From positions 1-20,265 of the forward strand of contig CAMOMF010000090.1 of NCBI GenBank assembly GCA_946619625.1: a stretch of DNA of 20,265 bases, in the 5' to 3' direction. Position 1 is the stretch's first letter. Each line of letters begins with the position of its first letter. This document shows, one piece after another, positions 1 through 8,454 of this stretch. The notes beneath the pieces are model-generated. The model made no database searches. It saw nothing but the letters and a program-made list of their open reading frames with translations, and was not told where the DNA came from. Origin of the DNA: an uncultured Bacteroidales bacterium (GTDB taxonomy: Bacteria > Bacteroidota > Bacteroidia > Bacteroidales > Paludibacteraceae). The position numbers and the translations under genes were made by a program.

Positions 1-94
1 ATGTTACATAAAAATGCAACATTAAACATCCCCCATCTCTCCTGGCGCAGCAAAAAAAAATGTGAAAATAAAAAATGAAAAAATAAGAAAATGA

Positions 95-865
95 CTAAAT
101 GCTAAAATGGTCCGTGTCTTTCCATAGCGGCAGTACCTCACGGTAATGTGCCAACCGCTCCATGTCAAACTCAGCTATCTTCGTTCCTTCTTCATTGTCC
201 GCAAAACGGACCAACGGCTGCAAACGAGTGTCATATGCCACAGAGTGCCCTTTATAGTGCAGACCCAAACCATCATCTCCCACACAATTCACACCCACTA
301 AATAACACTGGTTCTCCAAACAACGAGCCGCTAACAAGGTGTCCCATGCTTGCAGTTTCACATCCGGCCAAGCGGCACAATATATCAAAATATCATAGTC
401 GTAACCCGACCTGTTCCTACACCAAACAGGAAAACGCAAGTCGTAACATATTTGCACACAGAATTTCACACCCTTATATTCCACCACTTTCCTTTCCTTA
501 CCCGCTGTAAATAGTGCCGACTCGCCACGACTCGGATACAGATGGCGCTTATCTATAGTCTCTGTAGTGCCGTCTGGCTTTACAAAAAATCCACGATTAT
601 ACAACTTTCCCCCGTCCTTGCACATGAACGAACCCACAATGGCAAGGTTGTACTGCTTCGCCCATCGGCGTAGAGTAGGGAGGGTTGTCCCATCCATCGG
701 CTCTGCCATATGGGGAATATTCGTACAAAAACCTGTGGTAAACATTTCGGGCAACACCGCTACATCCGCCTCACCGGCTATAGCCTGCAAGCGTAAACCG
801 GTGCGACGGAGATTCTCCTGAATCTCCGCCCACACCACTGGATACTGAAGAAGAGCAATTCTCAT
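95..865 (-). CDS. Nitrilase-family amidase (YafV/omega-amidase type)
   Basis: A 256-residue carbon-nitrogen hydrolase. The Glu-Lys-Cys triad of the superfamily is visible: Glu40 in VLPEMFTTGF, Lys106 in IDKRHLY and Cys140 in VQICYDLRFP. The length and the PEMFTTGF and CYDLRFP motifs match the YafV/omega-amidase branch, which removes ammonia from alpha-ketoglutaramate or alpha-ketosuccinamate in the cytoplasm. That metabolite-repair role is inferred from the family; the substrate cannot be read from the sequence. It is the last gene of a minus-strand series nfeD-floA-amidase, 68 nt after floA. TTTG elements in that gap may give it its own promoter. The reading frame is complete, ending in TAG. 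Confidence 0.85.
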   Translation of the reverse strand: MRIALLQYPVVWAEIQENLRRTGLRLQAIAGEADVAVLPEMFTTGFCTNIPHMAEPMDGTTLPTLRRWAKQYNLAIVGSFMCKDGGKLYNRGFFVKPDGTTETIDKRHLYPSRGESALFTAGKERKVVEYKGVKFCVQICYDLRFPVWCRNRSGYDYDILIYCAAWPDVKLQAWDTLLAARCLENQCYLVGVNCVGDDGLGLHYKGHSVAYDTRLQPLVRFADNEEGTKIAEFDMERLAHYREVLPLWKDTDHFSI

Positions 866-892
866 TTCTTAACAGTCACTCCTTTCGTTTCG

Positions 893-926
893 CAAAGTCA
901 ACACCTCTCATTGTCTCGCAAAGTTA
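893..926 (-). promoter_or_regulatory. Possible promoter for the amidase gene
   Basis: On the minus strand TAACTTTG lies at 926-919 and TGACTTTG at 900-893. Either could be a -7 element, or the first TTTG could be the -33 element of the second at 18-nt spacing. Neither arrangement gives the full consensus with 20-nt spacing, so this is a weak call. Confidence 0.3.
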
Positions 927-933
927 CATCTTT

Positions 934-1914
934 TCATTTTTTATGCGCCACATTCTGCTTTGGATTGGCTATAGCTTCGCGCATGGACGTGTCCGACTGA
1001 ATATTCTGCATCCTGTAGTAGTCCATTATACCCAGATTGCCACTACGGAACGCCTCAGCCATTGCCTTGGGCACCTCCGCCTCAGCTGCTACCACCGATG
1101 CACGAGCCTCTTGTTCCTTTGCTTTCATTTCTTGTTCAAGGGCAACTGCCATTGCACGGCGCTCCTCCGCCTTGGCCTGAGCGATATTCTTATCCGCCTC
1201 TGCCTGATCCATCTGCAACTGGGCACCTATATTCTTACCCACATCAATATCTGCTATATCAATTGACAAGATCTCAAATGCCGTACCCGCATCCAAACCT
1301 TTACGAAGCACCAATTTACTGATGGAATCGGGGTTTTCAAGCACAGCCTTGTGCGTCTCTGCCGAACCGATAGACGACACTATCCCCTCGCCTACACGGG
1401 CAAGAATAGTGTCCTCGCCTGCACCACCTACCAAGTGCGCAATGTTTGCACGCACAGTTACACGCGCCTTGGCAATCAACTGAATACCGTCTTTCGCTAC
1501 TGCCGTCACCGGCGGAGTGTCTATCACACGCGGATTAACCGACATCTGCACCGCCTCAAACACGTCCCTACCCGCCAAATCTATAGCGGTTGCCATTTGG
1601 AAAGACAGGTCTATATTCGCCTTGTTTGCAGACACCAACGCATGAACTACATTCACAATATTACCACCCGCCAAATAGTGCGCCTCCAAACCGTCACGGC
1701 GTACATCGTCAATCCCTGCTTTGTGAGCCTCTATCATACAATCAACAATCTTATGAGGCGGCACCTTACGAATCCGCATCAGAAACAACTGTATCAACGA
1801 AATACGTACACCACTCACCTGCGCCGAAATCCACAACAAAAACGGCACATAGTAGAAAAACAACAAGAACAAAATGGCAAGAATGCCAATGACCACGATT
1901 TCAAAAACTTCCAT
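934..1914 (-). CDS. floA: Flotillin-like protein FloA
   Basis: A 326-residue flotillin-like (YqfA/FloA) protein. It has an N-terminal hydrophobic hairpin-like membrane segment (about residues 5-30), an SPFH/PHB-like domain including PPHKIVDCMIEAHKAGID, and a C-terminal Ala/Glu-rich coiled-coil stretch with many AEA and KAEE motifs (about residues 230-290). FloA oligomers are scaffolds of bacterial functional membrane microdomains, located at the inner face of the cytoplasmic membrane. The gene lies 50 nt downstream of nfeD, the usual partner, which supports the call. Length is normal for the family (about 330). It is probably cotranscribed from the nfeD promoter. The last residues are basic (AHKK). 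Confidence 0.93.
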   Translation of the reverse strand: MEVFEIVVIGILAILFLLFFYYVPFLLWISAQVSGVRISLIQLFLMRIRKVPPHKIVDCMIEAHKAGIDDVRRDGLEAHYLAGGNIVNVVHALVSANKANIDLSFQMATAIDLAGRDVFEAVQMSVNPRVIDTPPVTAVAKDGIQLIAKARVTVRANIAHLVGGAGEDTILARVGEGIVSSIGSAETHKAVLENPDSISKLVLRKGLDAGTAFEILSIDIADIDVGKNIGAQLQMDQAEADKNIAQAKAEERRAMAVALEQEMKAKEQEARASVVAAEAEVPKAMAEAFRSGNLGIMDYYRMQNIQSDTSMREAIANPKQNVAHKK

Positions 1915-1964
1915 AGTAGTACATTATTAAGTGAATAAATTAGTTAGTACCAAGTCAGCGCGGC

Positions 1965-2438
1965 TCACTCCTTTTCTACCGGTTTCACCAACAGCACGTT
2001 GCCATCTATTTTCACGATGGAAACAGCCGTTTCAGGATCTATGAACGCTCCCATACTCTTCGCCTCAAGTTCACGGGAACCCACACGCACCTTGCCCATC
2101 GGAGCCAGACGGGAGGACGTCAATACCACGTCTCCCACCTTTATGTCACTGCCCGATATCAGGTCCACACGCCCCTTAACATCCGTTTTCAGCGCCATTT
2201 TCTCAAGCGTCTTACCGCGGAAAAACAGAACAATACACACCGCAGCCACTACCACTGCAGCAAACAACGTGATGTGTCCTGCCAATGGCGATATATATAG
2301 GTATGCCATCGCAACAGACCCTGCCAAACCGGCCAAGCCGAACAAACCGGCCAAACCTAAACCAGGAATAAAGAAAATTTCGCCTACTATCAGACCTACG
2401 CCGAATAATAGCAACAAGATAACTAAAAAGATATACAT
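1965..2438 (-). CDS. NfeD-like membrane protein
   Basis: A 157-residue short-form NfeD protein. Three hydrophobic segments fill the first about 75 residues (MYIFLVILLLLFGVGLIVG; a Gly/Ala/Leu-rich stretch GLAGLFGLAGLAG; and ITLFAAVVVAAVCIVLFF). They are followed by a soluble OB-fold-like C-terminal domain of beta character (VGDVVLTSSRLAPMGKVRVG, then AVSIVKIDGNVLLVKPVE). NfeD proteins pair with flotillin/stomatin proteins, and this gene directly precedes floA. The short form lacks the ClpP-like protease domain of long NfeD proteins. It is the first gene of its unit, starting 19 nt from the inferred -7 element. Confidence 0.88.
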   Translation of the reverse strand: MYIFLVILLLLFGVGLIVGEIFFIPGLGLAGLFGLAGLAGSVAMAYLYISPLAGHITLFAAVVVAAVCIVLFFRGKTLEKMALKTDVKGRVDLISGSDIKVGDVVLTSSRLAPMGKVRVGSRELEAKSMGAFIDPETAVSIVKIDGNVLLVKPVEKE

Positions 2439-2457
2439 AGTTTTTCCGTTTTGCGGA

Positions 2458-2489
2458 CAAAGTTACAACTTTTTTTCCAAAATCACAAG
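2458..2489 (-). promoter_or_regulatory. Bacteroidota-type promoter for nfeD-floA
   Basis: On the minus strand the -7 element TAACTTTG lies at 2465-2458. A CTTG at 2489-2486 forms a partial -33 element with exactly 20 nt between. It points at nfeD, whose start codon is at 2438, giving a leader of only about 10-15 nt. It is back to back with the yraN promoter. Confidence 0.6.
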
Positions 2490-2545
2490 AAAATTAGTAT
2501 CTTTTTCGCAAAAAACAACGTTTTTTGTAAAAATATGCACAGAAA

Positions 2546-2577
2546 TTTGCATATTTGAAAAAAATAATGTACCTTTG
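2546..2577 (+). promoter_or_regulatory. Bacteroidota-type promoter for yraN-mnmG
   Basis: TTTG at 2546-2549, a 20-nt spacer, then TACCTTTG at 2570-2577, followed by CAC. This matches the -33/-7 consensus of the Bacteroidota primary sigma factor. The expected start site lies near 2583, about 20 nt before the yraN ATG at 2605. It is the only strong promoter seen ahead of the 2605-12576 gene series. Confidence 0.72.
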
Positions 2578-2604
2578 CACTTCATTCCGGAATTGCAAAC
2601 AGAA

Positions 2605-3036
2605 ATGGCATCTCACAACGATTTAGGACACATAGGCGAATGCAAAGCCGCCGCTTTTCTGCAACAGAAAGGCTATTCTATCCTGCATCGGAACTGGAAA
2701 TACGGAGACCTTGAGGTGGATATCATCGCCCTCGACAGAGACGAAATAGTTTTCGTAGAAGTAAAAACCCGTTCGACCTATCAGTGGGGAAACCCCGAAC
2801 AGGCAGTAGACGAACTGCGTAAAAGGCGACTGACTGCAGCTGCAAACATCTACCTGAAAGTAAACAAACTCGACAACCCTTTCCGCTTTGATATCATTTC
2901 CATTGTAATGAATCCGAACGAACAAAACATTGACCATATAGAGAATGCTTTCGCGCTTCGGCCACATTACTACGGAGCCAGAAGCATGCTGCCCGAGTCA
3001 AGATGGTCTAAAAGTTATTGGAAAAAAAGAAAATGA
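2605..3036 (+). CDS. yraN: YraN family protein (UPF0102, nuclease-like fold)
   Basis: A 143-residue UPF0102/YraN protein. The N-terminus MASHNDLGHIGECKAAAFL, the central LEVDIIALDRDEIVFVEVKTR (D...ExK, like PD-(D/E)XK nucleases) and the LRKRRL segment are hallmarks of the family. Its function is not firmly known; a nuclease-like role in DNA metabolism is usually proposed from the fold. The ATG at 2605 was chosen because upstream in-frame codons run across the promoter and antisense to nfeD, and because homologous sequence begins here. The stop overlaps the mnmG ATG (ATGA at 3033-3036), suggesting translational coupling. Confidence 0.9.
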   Translation: MASHNDLGHIGECKAAAFLQQKGYSILHRNWKYGDLEVDIIALDRDEIVFVEVKTRSTYQWGNPEQAVDELRKRRLTAAANIYLKVNKLDNPFRFDIISIVMNPNEQNIDHIENAFALRPHYYGARSMLPESRWSKSYWKKRK

Positions 3037-4907
3037 CCTTTACTTACGATGTCATAGTAGTGGGCGCAGGACATGCTGGAAACGAGGCTGCCGCTGCCGC
3101 CGCAAACATGGGGAGCAAAACTCTTCTCATCACGATGAATATGAACACTATCGGGCAGATGAGTTGCAATCCTGCTGTGGGAGGAATAGCCAAAGGACAG
3201 ATTGTCAGGGAAATAGATGCACTTGGTGGACAGATGGCTATCATCACAGACCGTAGCGCCATACAGTTCCGCATGCTCAACCGTAGCAAAGGACCAGCTA
3301 TGTGGAGTCCGCGTAGCCAAAGTGACAGAAAACGTTTCATCGAAGAGTGGGTCAAAACACTCACCGCTACACCTAATCTGAATATTTGGCAAGACTGCGT
3401 ATCTTCACTGATAATCAACGGTAATCAAGTAGTTGGAGTACGTACTCTTCTGGGCGCCGAATTCCATGCAGCCTGCGTGGTTCTCACCAACGGAACTTTC
3501 TTGAGTGGCATCATGCACTTCGGACCCGTCAAACTGCAGGGCGGACGCATAGCAGAACCTGCCAGCATGGGACTGACAGAGCAACTTGCCTCATTGGGAT
3601 TTACAACCGCACGTATGAAGACCGGCACTCCCGCACGTATCGATAAAAGAAGCATAGACTTCTCCAAACTGACAGAACAGGTCGGAGAAAACGATTTCCA
3701 CAAATTCAGTTATTTGCCCGAGGTACAACGCACGCTCAAACAAATGAGTTGCTGGATCACATACACCAACCCCGACACACACACTATCCTGCGCAATAAC
3801 TTGGCGGACTCGCCCCTTTTCAACGGACAAATTGAAAGCATCGGACCACGATACTGCCCAAGCATCGAAACCAAGATTGTCACTTTTGCTGACAAACAGG
3901 AGCACCAACTTTTCCTCGAACCCGAGGGAGTGGACAGCAACGAGTACTACGTGAACGGATTCTCCAGTTCACTACCTATGCATGTACAGATAGCAGCACT
4001 CCAAACCGTACCCGGATTGGAAAACGTGCAATTATACCGCCCTGGATATGCCATCGAGTACGATTTCTTCGACCCCACACAACTCCTCCATACCCTCGAG
4101 ACCAAACTTATCCGGCACCTTTTCTTTGCCGGACAAATCAACGGCACCACAGGCTACGAGGAAGCGGCAGGGCAGGGTATAGTGGCGGGTATCAACGCCC
4201 ATTTGACAGCGCATGGTACTGACCAATTCACCCTTTCACGGGATGAAGCCTACATCGGGGTTCTTATAGACGATCTCGTGAACAAAGGCGTTGACGAACC
4301 TTACCGCATGTTCACCTCCCGCGCCGAATACCGCATCCTCTTACGACAAGACAACGCCGACGAACGTCTTACTGAAAAGAGTTACCAAATAGGGTTAGCC
4401 TCGGTAGAACGACTTGAATTGCTCAAGCAAAAAGAACAAATGAAAACCGAACTGACTCAGTTCATGCAGCAGATACAGGTAAAACCGGAACAGGTAAACA
4501 CTGTGCTCGAACAGAATCATTCACAACCTTTAACTCATACGACAAAACTGTCCGACATCATTCTGCGCCCGCAAGTAAGTATTTCATCCATAGCAGAGGC
4601 TCTCCCCGAATTGAATAACTACATTGCCCACCTCGGTGAGACCCGACACGAGATAGTAGAGAGCACCGAAATACAACTGAAGTATAAAGGCTATATCAAC
4701 CGTGAACGGCAAGCAGCCGAAAAACTCAGACGCCTCGACCGTATTCACCTGCCACAAGATTTAGACTACAACAGCCTGCAATCCCTCAGTACCGAAGCCC
4801 GGCAAAAACTTACCCGTATCCGACCCGCCACTATAGGCGATGCCGAACGAATACCGGGAGTCTCACCCAATGATATTAGTGTACTATTGGTACTCATGGG
4901 GCGATAA
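3033..4907 (+). CDS. mnmG: tRNA uridine-5-carboxymethylaminomethyl modification enzyme MnmG (GidA)
   Basis: A 624-residue FAD-dependent MnmG. The N-terminus carries the Rossmann dinucleotide-binding motif (VIVVGAGHAGNEAA). The two conserved family cysteines are present, in MSCNPAVGG and RYCPSIETK. Other diagnostic motifs are GQINGTTGYEEAAGQG and the C-terminal YKGYINRERQAAEKLRRL. MnmG works with MnmE to install cmnm5U at the wobble position of certain tRNAs in the cytoplasm. The ATG at 3033 overlaps the yraN stop as ATGA; an in-frame TTG at 3018 would add five residues and is less likely. The usual family Cys after GHAG is Asn here. The gene ends two nt before a parS-like site. Confidence 0.97.
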   Translation: MTFTYDVIVVGAGHAGNEAAAAAANMGSKTLLITMNMNTIGQMSCNPAVGGIAKGQIVREIDALGGQMAIITDRSAIQFRMLNRSKGPAMWSPRSQSDRKRFIEEWVKTLTATPNLNIWQDCVSSLIINGNQVVGVRTLLGAEFHAACVVLTNGTFLSGIMHFGPVKLQGGRIAEPASMGLTEQLASLGFTTARMKTGTPARIDKRSIDFSKLTEQVGENDFHKFSYLPEVQRTLKQMSCWITYTNPDTHTILRNNLADSPLFNGQIESIGPRYCPSIETKIVTFADKQEHQLFLEPEGVDSNEYYVNGFSSSLPMHVQIAALQTVPGLENVQLYRPGYAIEYDFFDPTQLLHTLETKLIRHLFFAGQINGTTGYEEAAGQGIVAGINAHLTAHGTDQFTLSRDEAYIGVLIDDLVNKGVDEPYRMFTSRAEYRILLRQDNADERLTEKSYQIGLASVERLELLKQKEQMKTELTQFMQQIQVKPEQVNTVLEQNHSQPLTHTTKLSDIILRPQVSISSIAEALPELNNYIAHLGETRHEIVESTEIQLKYKGYINRERQAAEKLRRLDRIHLPQDLDYNSLQSLSTEARQKLTRIRPATIGDAERIPGVSPNDISVLLVLMGR

Positions 4908-4908
4908 A

Positions 4909-4924
4909 TGTTCCACGTGAAACA
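4909..4924. promoter_or_regulatory. parS chromosome-partition site (ParB binding)
   Basis: TGTTCCACGTGAAACA is a 16-bp near-palindrome with a single asymmetric base pair. It is identical to the classical Bacillus subtilis parS sequence and fits the general consensus TGTTNCACGTGAAACA conserved across phyla. It fills most of the 32-nt gap between mnmG and apt. ParB loads as a CTP-dependent clamp at such sites to organise and segregate the origin region. No parA or parB gene is in the window and no second copy was found. By simple composition, an exact 16-mer would occur by chance in about one of 100,000 windows of this size. Confidence 0.9.
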
Positions 4925-4939
4925 ATAATAAATAAACAT

Positions 4940-5464
4940 ATGACAACAGAAACAGTAAAACAAGCCATTCGTAACATTCCCGACTTTCCAATAAAGGGAA
5001 TTCAATTCAAGGATTTAACCACAGTCTTCATAAAGCCTGAATACCTGACTTGGCTCCGACAGCAAATGATACAACGCTATGCAGGAAAGGGTATTACCAA
5101 AGTGGTAGGAATGGAAAGTCGAGGATTTATCATTGCACCAATGGCAGCCGAAGCAATCGGCGCAGGATTCGTACCAGTTCGAAAACCCAACAAACTGCCG
5201 GCAGAAGTGATAGAGCAGAGCTACGAAAAAGAGTACGGTGTAGACACTATACAAATACACAAAGACGCACTCAACTCGGAAGATATCGTACTCCTTCATG
5301 ACGACTTACTCGCAACAGGAGGAACAATGAGCGCTGCAATCAAACTGGCAAAAAAGATTGGGGTAAAGAAAATCTATGTTGACTTCATCGTAGAATTAGA
5401 CGCCCTGCATGGACGTGACAAATTCGACAAAGATATAGAGGTACATTCATTGATACATTTCTAA
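4940..5464 (+). CDS. apt: Adenine phosphoribosyltransferase
   Basis: A 174-residue type I phosphoribosyltransferase that converts adenine and PRPP to AMP in purine salvage. Diagnostic features are the N-terminal IPDFPIKGIQFKDLTTV, the adenine-site region VVGMESRGFIIAPMAAEAIGAG, the PNKLPAEV segment, and the PRPP-binding motif VLLHDDLLATGGTM near residues 117-130. The length is normal for bacterial Apt. It lies 32 nt after mnmG, the gap being mainly parS, and 3 nt before uvrC. The gene order mnmG-apt-uvrC is, to my knowledge, common in Bacteroidales. Confidence 0.96.
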   Translation: MTTETVKQAIRNIPDFPIKGIQFKDLTTVFIKPEYLTWLRQQMIQRYAGKGITKVVGMESRGFIIAPMAAEAIGAGFVPVRKPNKLPAEVIEQSYEKEYGVDTIQIHKDALNSEDIVLLHDDLLATGGTMSAAIKLAKKIGVKKIYVDFIVELDALHGRDKFDKDIEVHSLIHF

Positions 5465-5467
5465 ATA

Positions 5468-7285
5468 ATGAAACCCAGTCCGCATATAGAAGCAATTCTG
5501 AAGAGCCTTCCAGATAGTCCGGGGGTATACCAATACTTCAACTCGGAAGGAACTATCATATATGTGGGTAAAGCAAAGAACCTGAAAAGGCGCGTCAATA
5601 GTTACTTCAACAAAGAGCACGAAAGTTACAAAACGCAAATGCTCGTAAAGAACATTGCCGACCTCAAGTATATTGTTGTACAAAGCGAACAGGATGCATT
5701 TCTGTTGGAAAATAACCTGATAAAGCAGTACCAACCGCACTACAACATTCTGCTAAAAGATGGTAAAAGTTATCCAAGTATCTGCATCACCAAAGAACCA
5801 TATCCACGCATATTCAAAACCAGAAACATCATAAAAGGGGTAGGGGAATACTACGGACCATACAGCTTCAGTAACACGGTGGACTTGGTAATGGAACTCA
5901 TACACCAATTGTACCCGATCCGTACATGCCACATTACAATAACAGACAAGAGCATTCAGGACGGTAAGCACAAAGTATGCTTGAAGTATCATCTTAAAAA
6001 ATGTTGCGGTGTCTGCGAAGCATATATAGATAAAGAGACATATACATCGTACATCGAATCCGCAAGAAAAATTATCAAAGGAGATGCCGATGAAATCAGC
6101 GAAAAAATGCTCTCTGAGATGCAGAACTTGGCAGCTAAACTTAAATTTGAAGAAGCAGAAACAATCAAGGAAAAATACCTGCTGTTAGAGAAATTCAAAA
6201 GCAAAACCGTCATTACAGGCTCCAGTGTACGCGACATAGATGTGTTCGGCTACGATGAACAAGAACAAAACGTATATATCAGCATGCTGAAAATACACAA
6301 AGGCAGCATCGTACAAGGACAAACCATAGAGTACAAAAAACGCTTGGATGAAACCAAAGAAGAGATGCTCGCCTACGGTATCACCGAACTGAGACAAAAA
6401 CTTGAAAGTAACACCACTGATATTGTTGTACCATTTGTTCCCGAATGGCACGACCAAACAGTTAAATGCAGTTGCCCTACATCAGGAGACCGCAAAAAAC
6501 TGCTCGACTTGGCAATGCAGAACGTAAGACAATACAAACTGGACCGCCTCAAACAAGCCGATAAACTGAACCCGGACCAGCTTTCTATGAGGATTCTCAC
6601 CCAACTGCAAAAAGCACTGAAACTGAACGAAGTGCCAATGTGGATTGAGAGCTTTGATAACTCCAACATCCAAGGTACCGATGCAGTGGCAGGATGTGTG
6701 GTTTTCAAGAAAGCCAAACCTAGCAAACAGGACTATAAACGATTTACTATCAAAACTGTAGAGGGTGCAGATGACTACGCGAGCATGCGCGAGATTGTGT
6801 ATCGGCGGTACAAACACTTGGTCGATGAGAACTCCGAACTACCCAACCTGATTATTGCTGATGGAGGCATCGGGCAAATGCGTGCTATTCGCGAGGCAAC
6901 TGAACAACAATTAGGATTAAACATCCCCATAGCAGGATTGGTAAAGGATAACAAGCACCGTACCTCCACTCTCCTCTTCGGCGAACCGCCGGTAGAGATT
7001 GGTATGAAACCCACAGATGAACTCTTCCATTTCCTCACACAAATCCAAGACGAGGTGCACCGCTTTGCTATCACCTATCACAAACAGAAACGAAGCAAGA
7101 CCCAAACAGCCAGCGAACTGGATAATATAAAAGGAATAGGTGAAAAGACTAAAAATATGCTATTAAAGCATTTTGGCAGCGTAAAACGTCTCAAGGAGGC
7201 AAAACTTGCGGACCTGATTGAACTAATTGGAAATAGCAAAGGTTCAATTGTTTACAATTATTTTAACAACCATTTATCGCGCTGA
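5468..7285 (+). CDS. uvrC: Excinuclease ABC subunit C (UvrC)
   Basis: A 605-residue UvrC, the dual-incision nuclease of nucleotide excision repair. Domains in order: GIY-YIG nuclease with GVYQYF at 19-24 and YVGKAKNLKRRV at 32-43; a cysteine cluster (C154, C171, C179, C180, C183) matching the Fe-S cluster region of UvrC; a UVR/UvrB-binding helix pair (about 205-242, AAKLKFEEAETIKEKYLLLE); an RNase H-like endonuclease domain with D397, D465 and H538; and a C-terminal tandem helix-hairpin-helix region (about 552-605, IKGIGEKTKNMLLKHFGS). The gene is complete and all visible catalytic residues are in place. It starts 3 nt after apt; UvrA and UvrB are not encoded nearby. Confidence 0.97.
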   Translation: MKPSPHIEAILKSLPDSPGVYQYFNSEGTIIYVGKAKNLKRRVNSYFNKEHESYKTQMLVKNIADLKYIVVQSEQDAFLLENNLIKQYQPHYNILLKDGKSYPSICITKEPYPRIFKTRNIIKGVGEYYGPYSFSNTVDLVMELIHQLYPIRTCHITITDKSIQDGKHKVCLKYHLKKCCGVCEAYIDKETYTSYIESARKIIKGDADEISEKMLSEMQNLAAKLKFEEAETIKEKYLLLEKFKSKTVITGSSVRDIDVFGYDEQEQNVYISMLKIHKGSIVQGQTIEYKKRLDETKEEMLAYGITELRQKLESNTTDIVVPFVPEWHDQTVKCSCPTSGDRKKLLDLAMQNVRQYKLDRLKQADKLNPDQLSMRILTQLQKALKLNEVPMWIESFDNSNIQGTDAVAGCVVFKKAKPSKQDYKRFTIKTVEGADDYASMREIVYRRYKHLVDENSELPNLIIADGGIGQMRAIREATEQQLGLNIPIAGLVKDNKHRTSTLLFGEPPVEIGMKPTDELFHFLTQIQDEVHRFAITYHKQKRSKTQTASELDNIKGIGEKTKNMLLKHFGSVKRLKEAKLADLIELIGNSKGSIVYNYFNNHLSR

Positions 7286-7286
7286 G

Positions 7287-7313
7287 AATCGAATCTTCAA
7301 CCAGATCTCGATT
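7287..7313 (+). other. Hairpin after uvrC (not a standard terminator)
   Basis: AATCGAATCT (7287-7296) pairs with AGATcTCGATT (7303-7313) around a 6-nt loop with one bulged base. It starts one nt past the uvrC stop. No U-run follows, so it is unlikely to be an intrinsic terminator. It could mark an mRNA processing point or stabilise a 3' end ahead of tsaE, or be chance. Confidence 0.35.
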
Positions 7314-7338
7314 GGAAACACAGCAAAAATAGATTGAA

Positions 7339-7782
7339 ATGAAATATATTTTATCACAAAATACGGATGGCAAACTGCTCGTCACAAGGAACGGGCAGAC
7401 TGTACCTGCAACTGATATATTGCACCAATTTCCCAATCAACGCGTTTTTGCACTGCAAGGAAACATGGGTGCGGGAAAAACAACCTTCATCAAACAACTA
7501 TGCGAGGAGATGGGTAGCAACGATATCGTCAACAGTCCCACCTTCGCCATCGTCAATGTGTATGAGGATGCACACGGTAAAGAAATCTACCACTTTGATT
7601 GTTACCGTCTGAAGAACCTCAATGAAGCAATGAACCTCGGAGCGGAAGACTATCTTTATTCCGGCAACTACTGCTTTATTGAATGGCCGGATGTGATAAA
7701 AGATTTATTACCCGAAGACACTGTCATGCTCGACTTTGAAGTGAATCCGGACGGCACACATTCTGTTACTATTGACGACTAA
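7339..7782 (+). CDS. tsaE: tRNA threonylcarbamoyladenosine biosynthesis ATPase TsaE
   Basis: A 147-residue TsaE (YjeE). It has a Walker A motif GNMGAGKTT at residues 41-49, the family motif NSPTFAIVNVYE, the HFDCYRL segment (TsaE usually has H-x-D-x-YRL), and the C-terminal CFIEWPDV. TsaE is the ATPase that works with TsaB and TsaD in forming t6A37 on ANN-decoding tRNAs. The partners are not in the window. It follows uvrC by 53 nt, including a small hairpin, and precedes the ABC ATPase gene by 12 nt. Confidence 0.95.
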   Translation: MKYILSQNTDGKLLVTRNGQTVPATDILHQFPNQRVFALQGNMGAGKTTFIKQLCEEMGSNDIVNSPTFAIVNVYEDAHGKEIYHFDCYRLKNLNEAMNLGAEDYLYSGNYCFIEWPDVIKDLLPEDTVMLDFEVNPDGTHSVTIDD

Positions 7783-7794
7783 ACAACATCGCAC

Positions 7795-8454
7795 ATGATA
7801 GAGATTAAAGATATTTGGAAAAGTTTCGGATCACTGCAGGTACTCAAAGGAGTCAACCTGACGGTAAAGAAAGGAGAGATTGTCTGCATCATTGGACAAA
7901 GCGGTGCAGGCAAAACCACCTTGCTGCAAATCATCGGTACATTGGATAAACCCGACAAGGGGGAGATTATCATTGATAACACCAATGTTTTCCAACTCAA
8001 TGATACCGCACTCGCTGAGTTTCGTAACAAACATATCGGGTTTATTTTCCAATTTCATCGCCTCCTGCCCGAGTTCAACGCTTTGGAGAACGTCATGATG
8101 CCCGCACTCATAGCGGGTGAACCTGACAAACAAGCAAGACAAAGAGCGCTATCACTGCTGGAAAACATGGGATTGAAGGAACGTATTACCCACAAACCTA
8201 ACGAACTTTCCGGAGGCGAAAAACAGCGTGTGGCTGCAGCCAGGGCCATGATGATGCAACCCTCCGTCATTCTGGCGGATGAACCCAGTGGCAGTCTGGA
8301 CAGTAGGAACAAAAAGGAACTGCACCACCTCCTGCTGGAAATGCGCGACAAGTATAACCAGACAATCATCATCGTCACGCACGACCATGAACTGGCTGCT
8401 ATCAGTGACCGCATCATCGAAATAAAAGACGGACAAATCAAAGAAGAAGCATGA
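7795..8454 (+). CDS. LolD-like ABC transporter ATP-binding protein
   Basis: A 219-residue ABC ATPase of the MacB/LolD (FtsE-like) group. Motifs in order: Walker A GQSGAGKTT (34-42), Q-loop Gln86 in FIFQFHRLLPEF, signature LSGGEKQ (138-144), Walker B VILADE (158-163), D-loop and switch His196 in THDHEL. The closest functional match is LolD, which energises lipoprotein release from the inner membrane. No permease gene (LolC/E type) is adjacent, so the partner must be encoded elsewhere and the LolD role is an inference. The Walker B extension reads EPSGSLD where the family mostly has EPTGNLD. It overlaps gldB by 4 nt (ATGA). Confidence 0.85.
   Translation: MIEIKDIWKSFGSLQVLKGVNLTVKKGEIVCIIGQSGAGKTTLLQIIGTLDKPDKGEIIIDNTNVFQLNDTALAEFRNKHIGFIFQFHRLLPEFNALENVMMPALIAGEPDKQARQRALSLLENMGLKERITHKPNELSGGEKQRVAAARAMMMQPSVILADEPSGSLDSRNKKELHHLLLEMRDKYNQTIIIVTHDHELAAISDRIIEIKDGQIKEEA

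Noticed and set aside
1..22. Hairpin ATGTTACAT/ATGCAACAT at the window edge
   Set aside because: A 9-bp stem with one mismatch that might be a terminator for the amidase gene, but the flanking sequence is cut off, so no T-run can be assessed.
943..1938. Long plus-strand frames antisense to floA
   Set aside because: The minus-strand frame encodes a clear FloA; the opposite frames have no protein-like composition (Arg/His/Tyr-rich shadow).
1999..2604. N-terminal extension of YraN by 202 codons
   Set aside because: It runs antisense through nfeD and across both promoters; YraN homology begins at the ATG at 2605.
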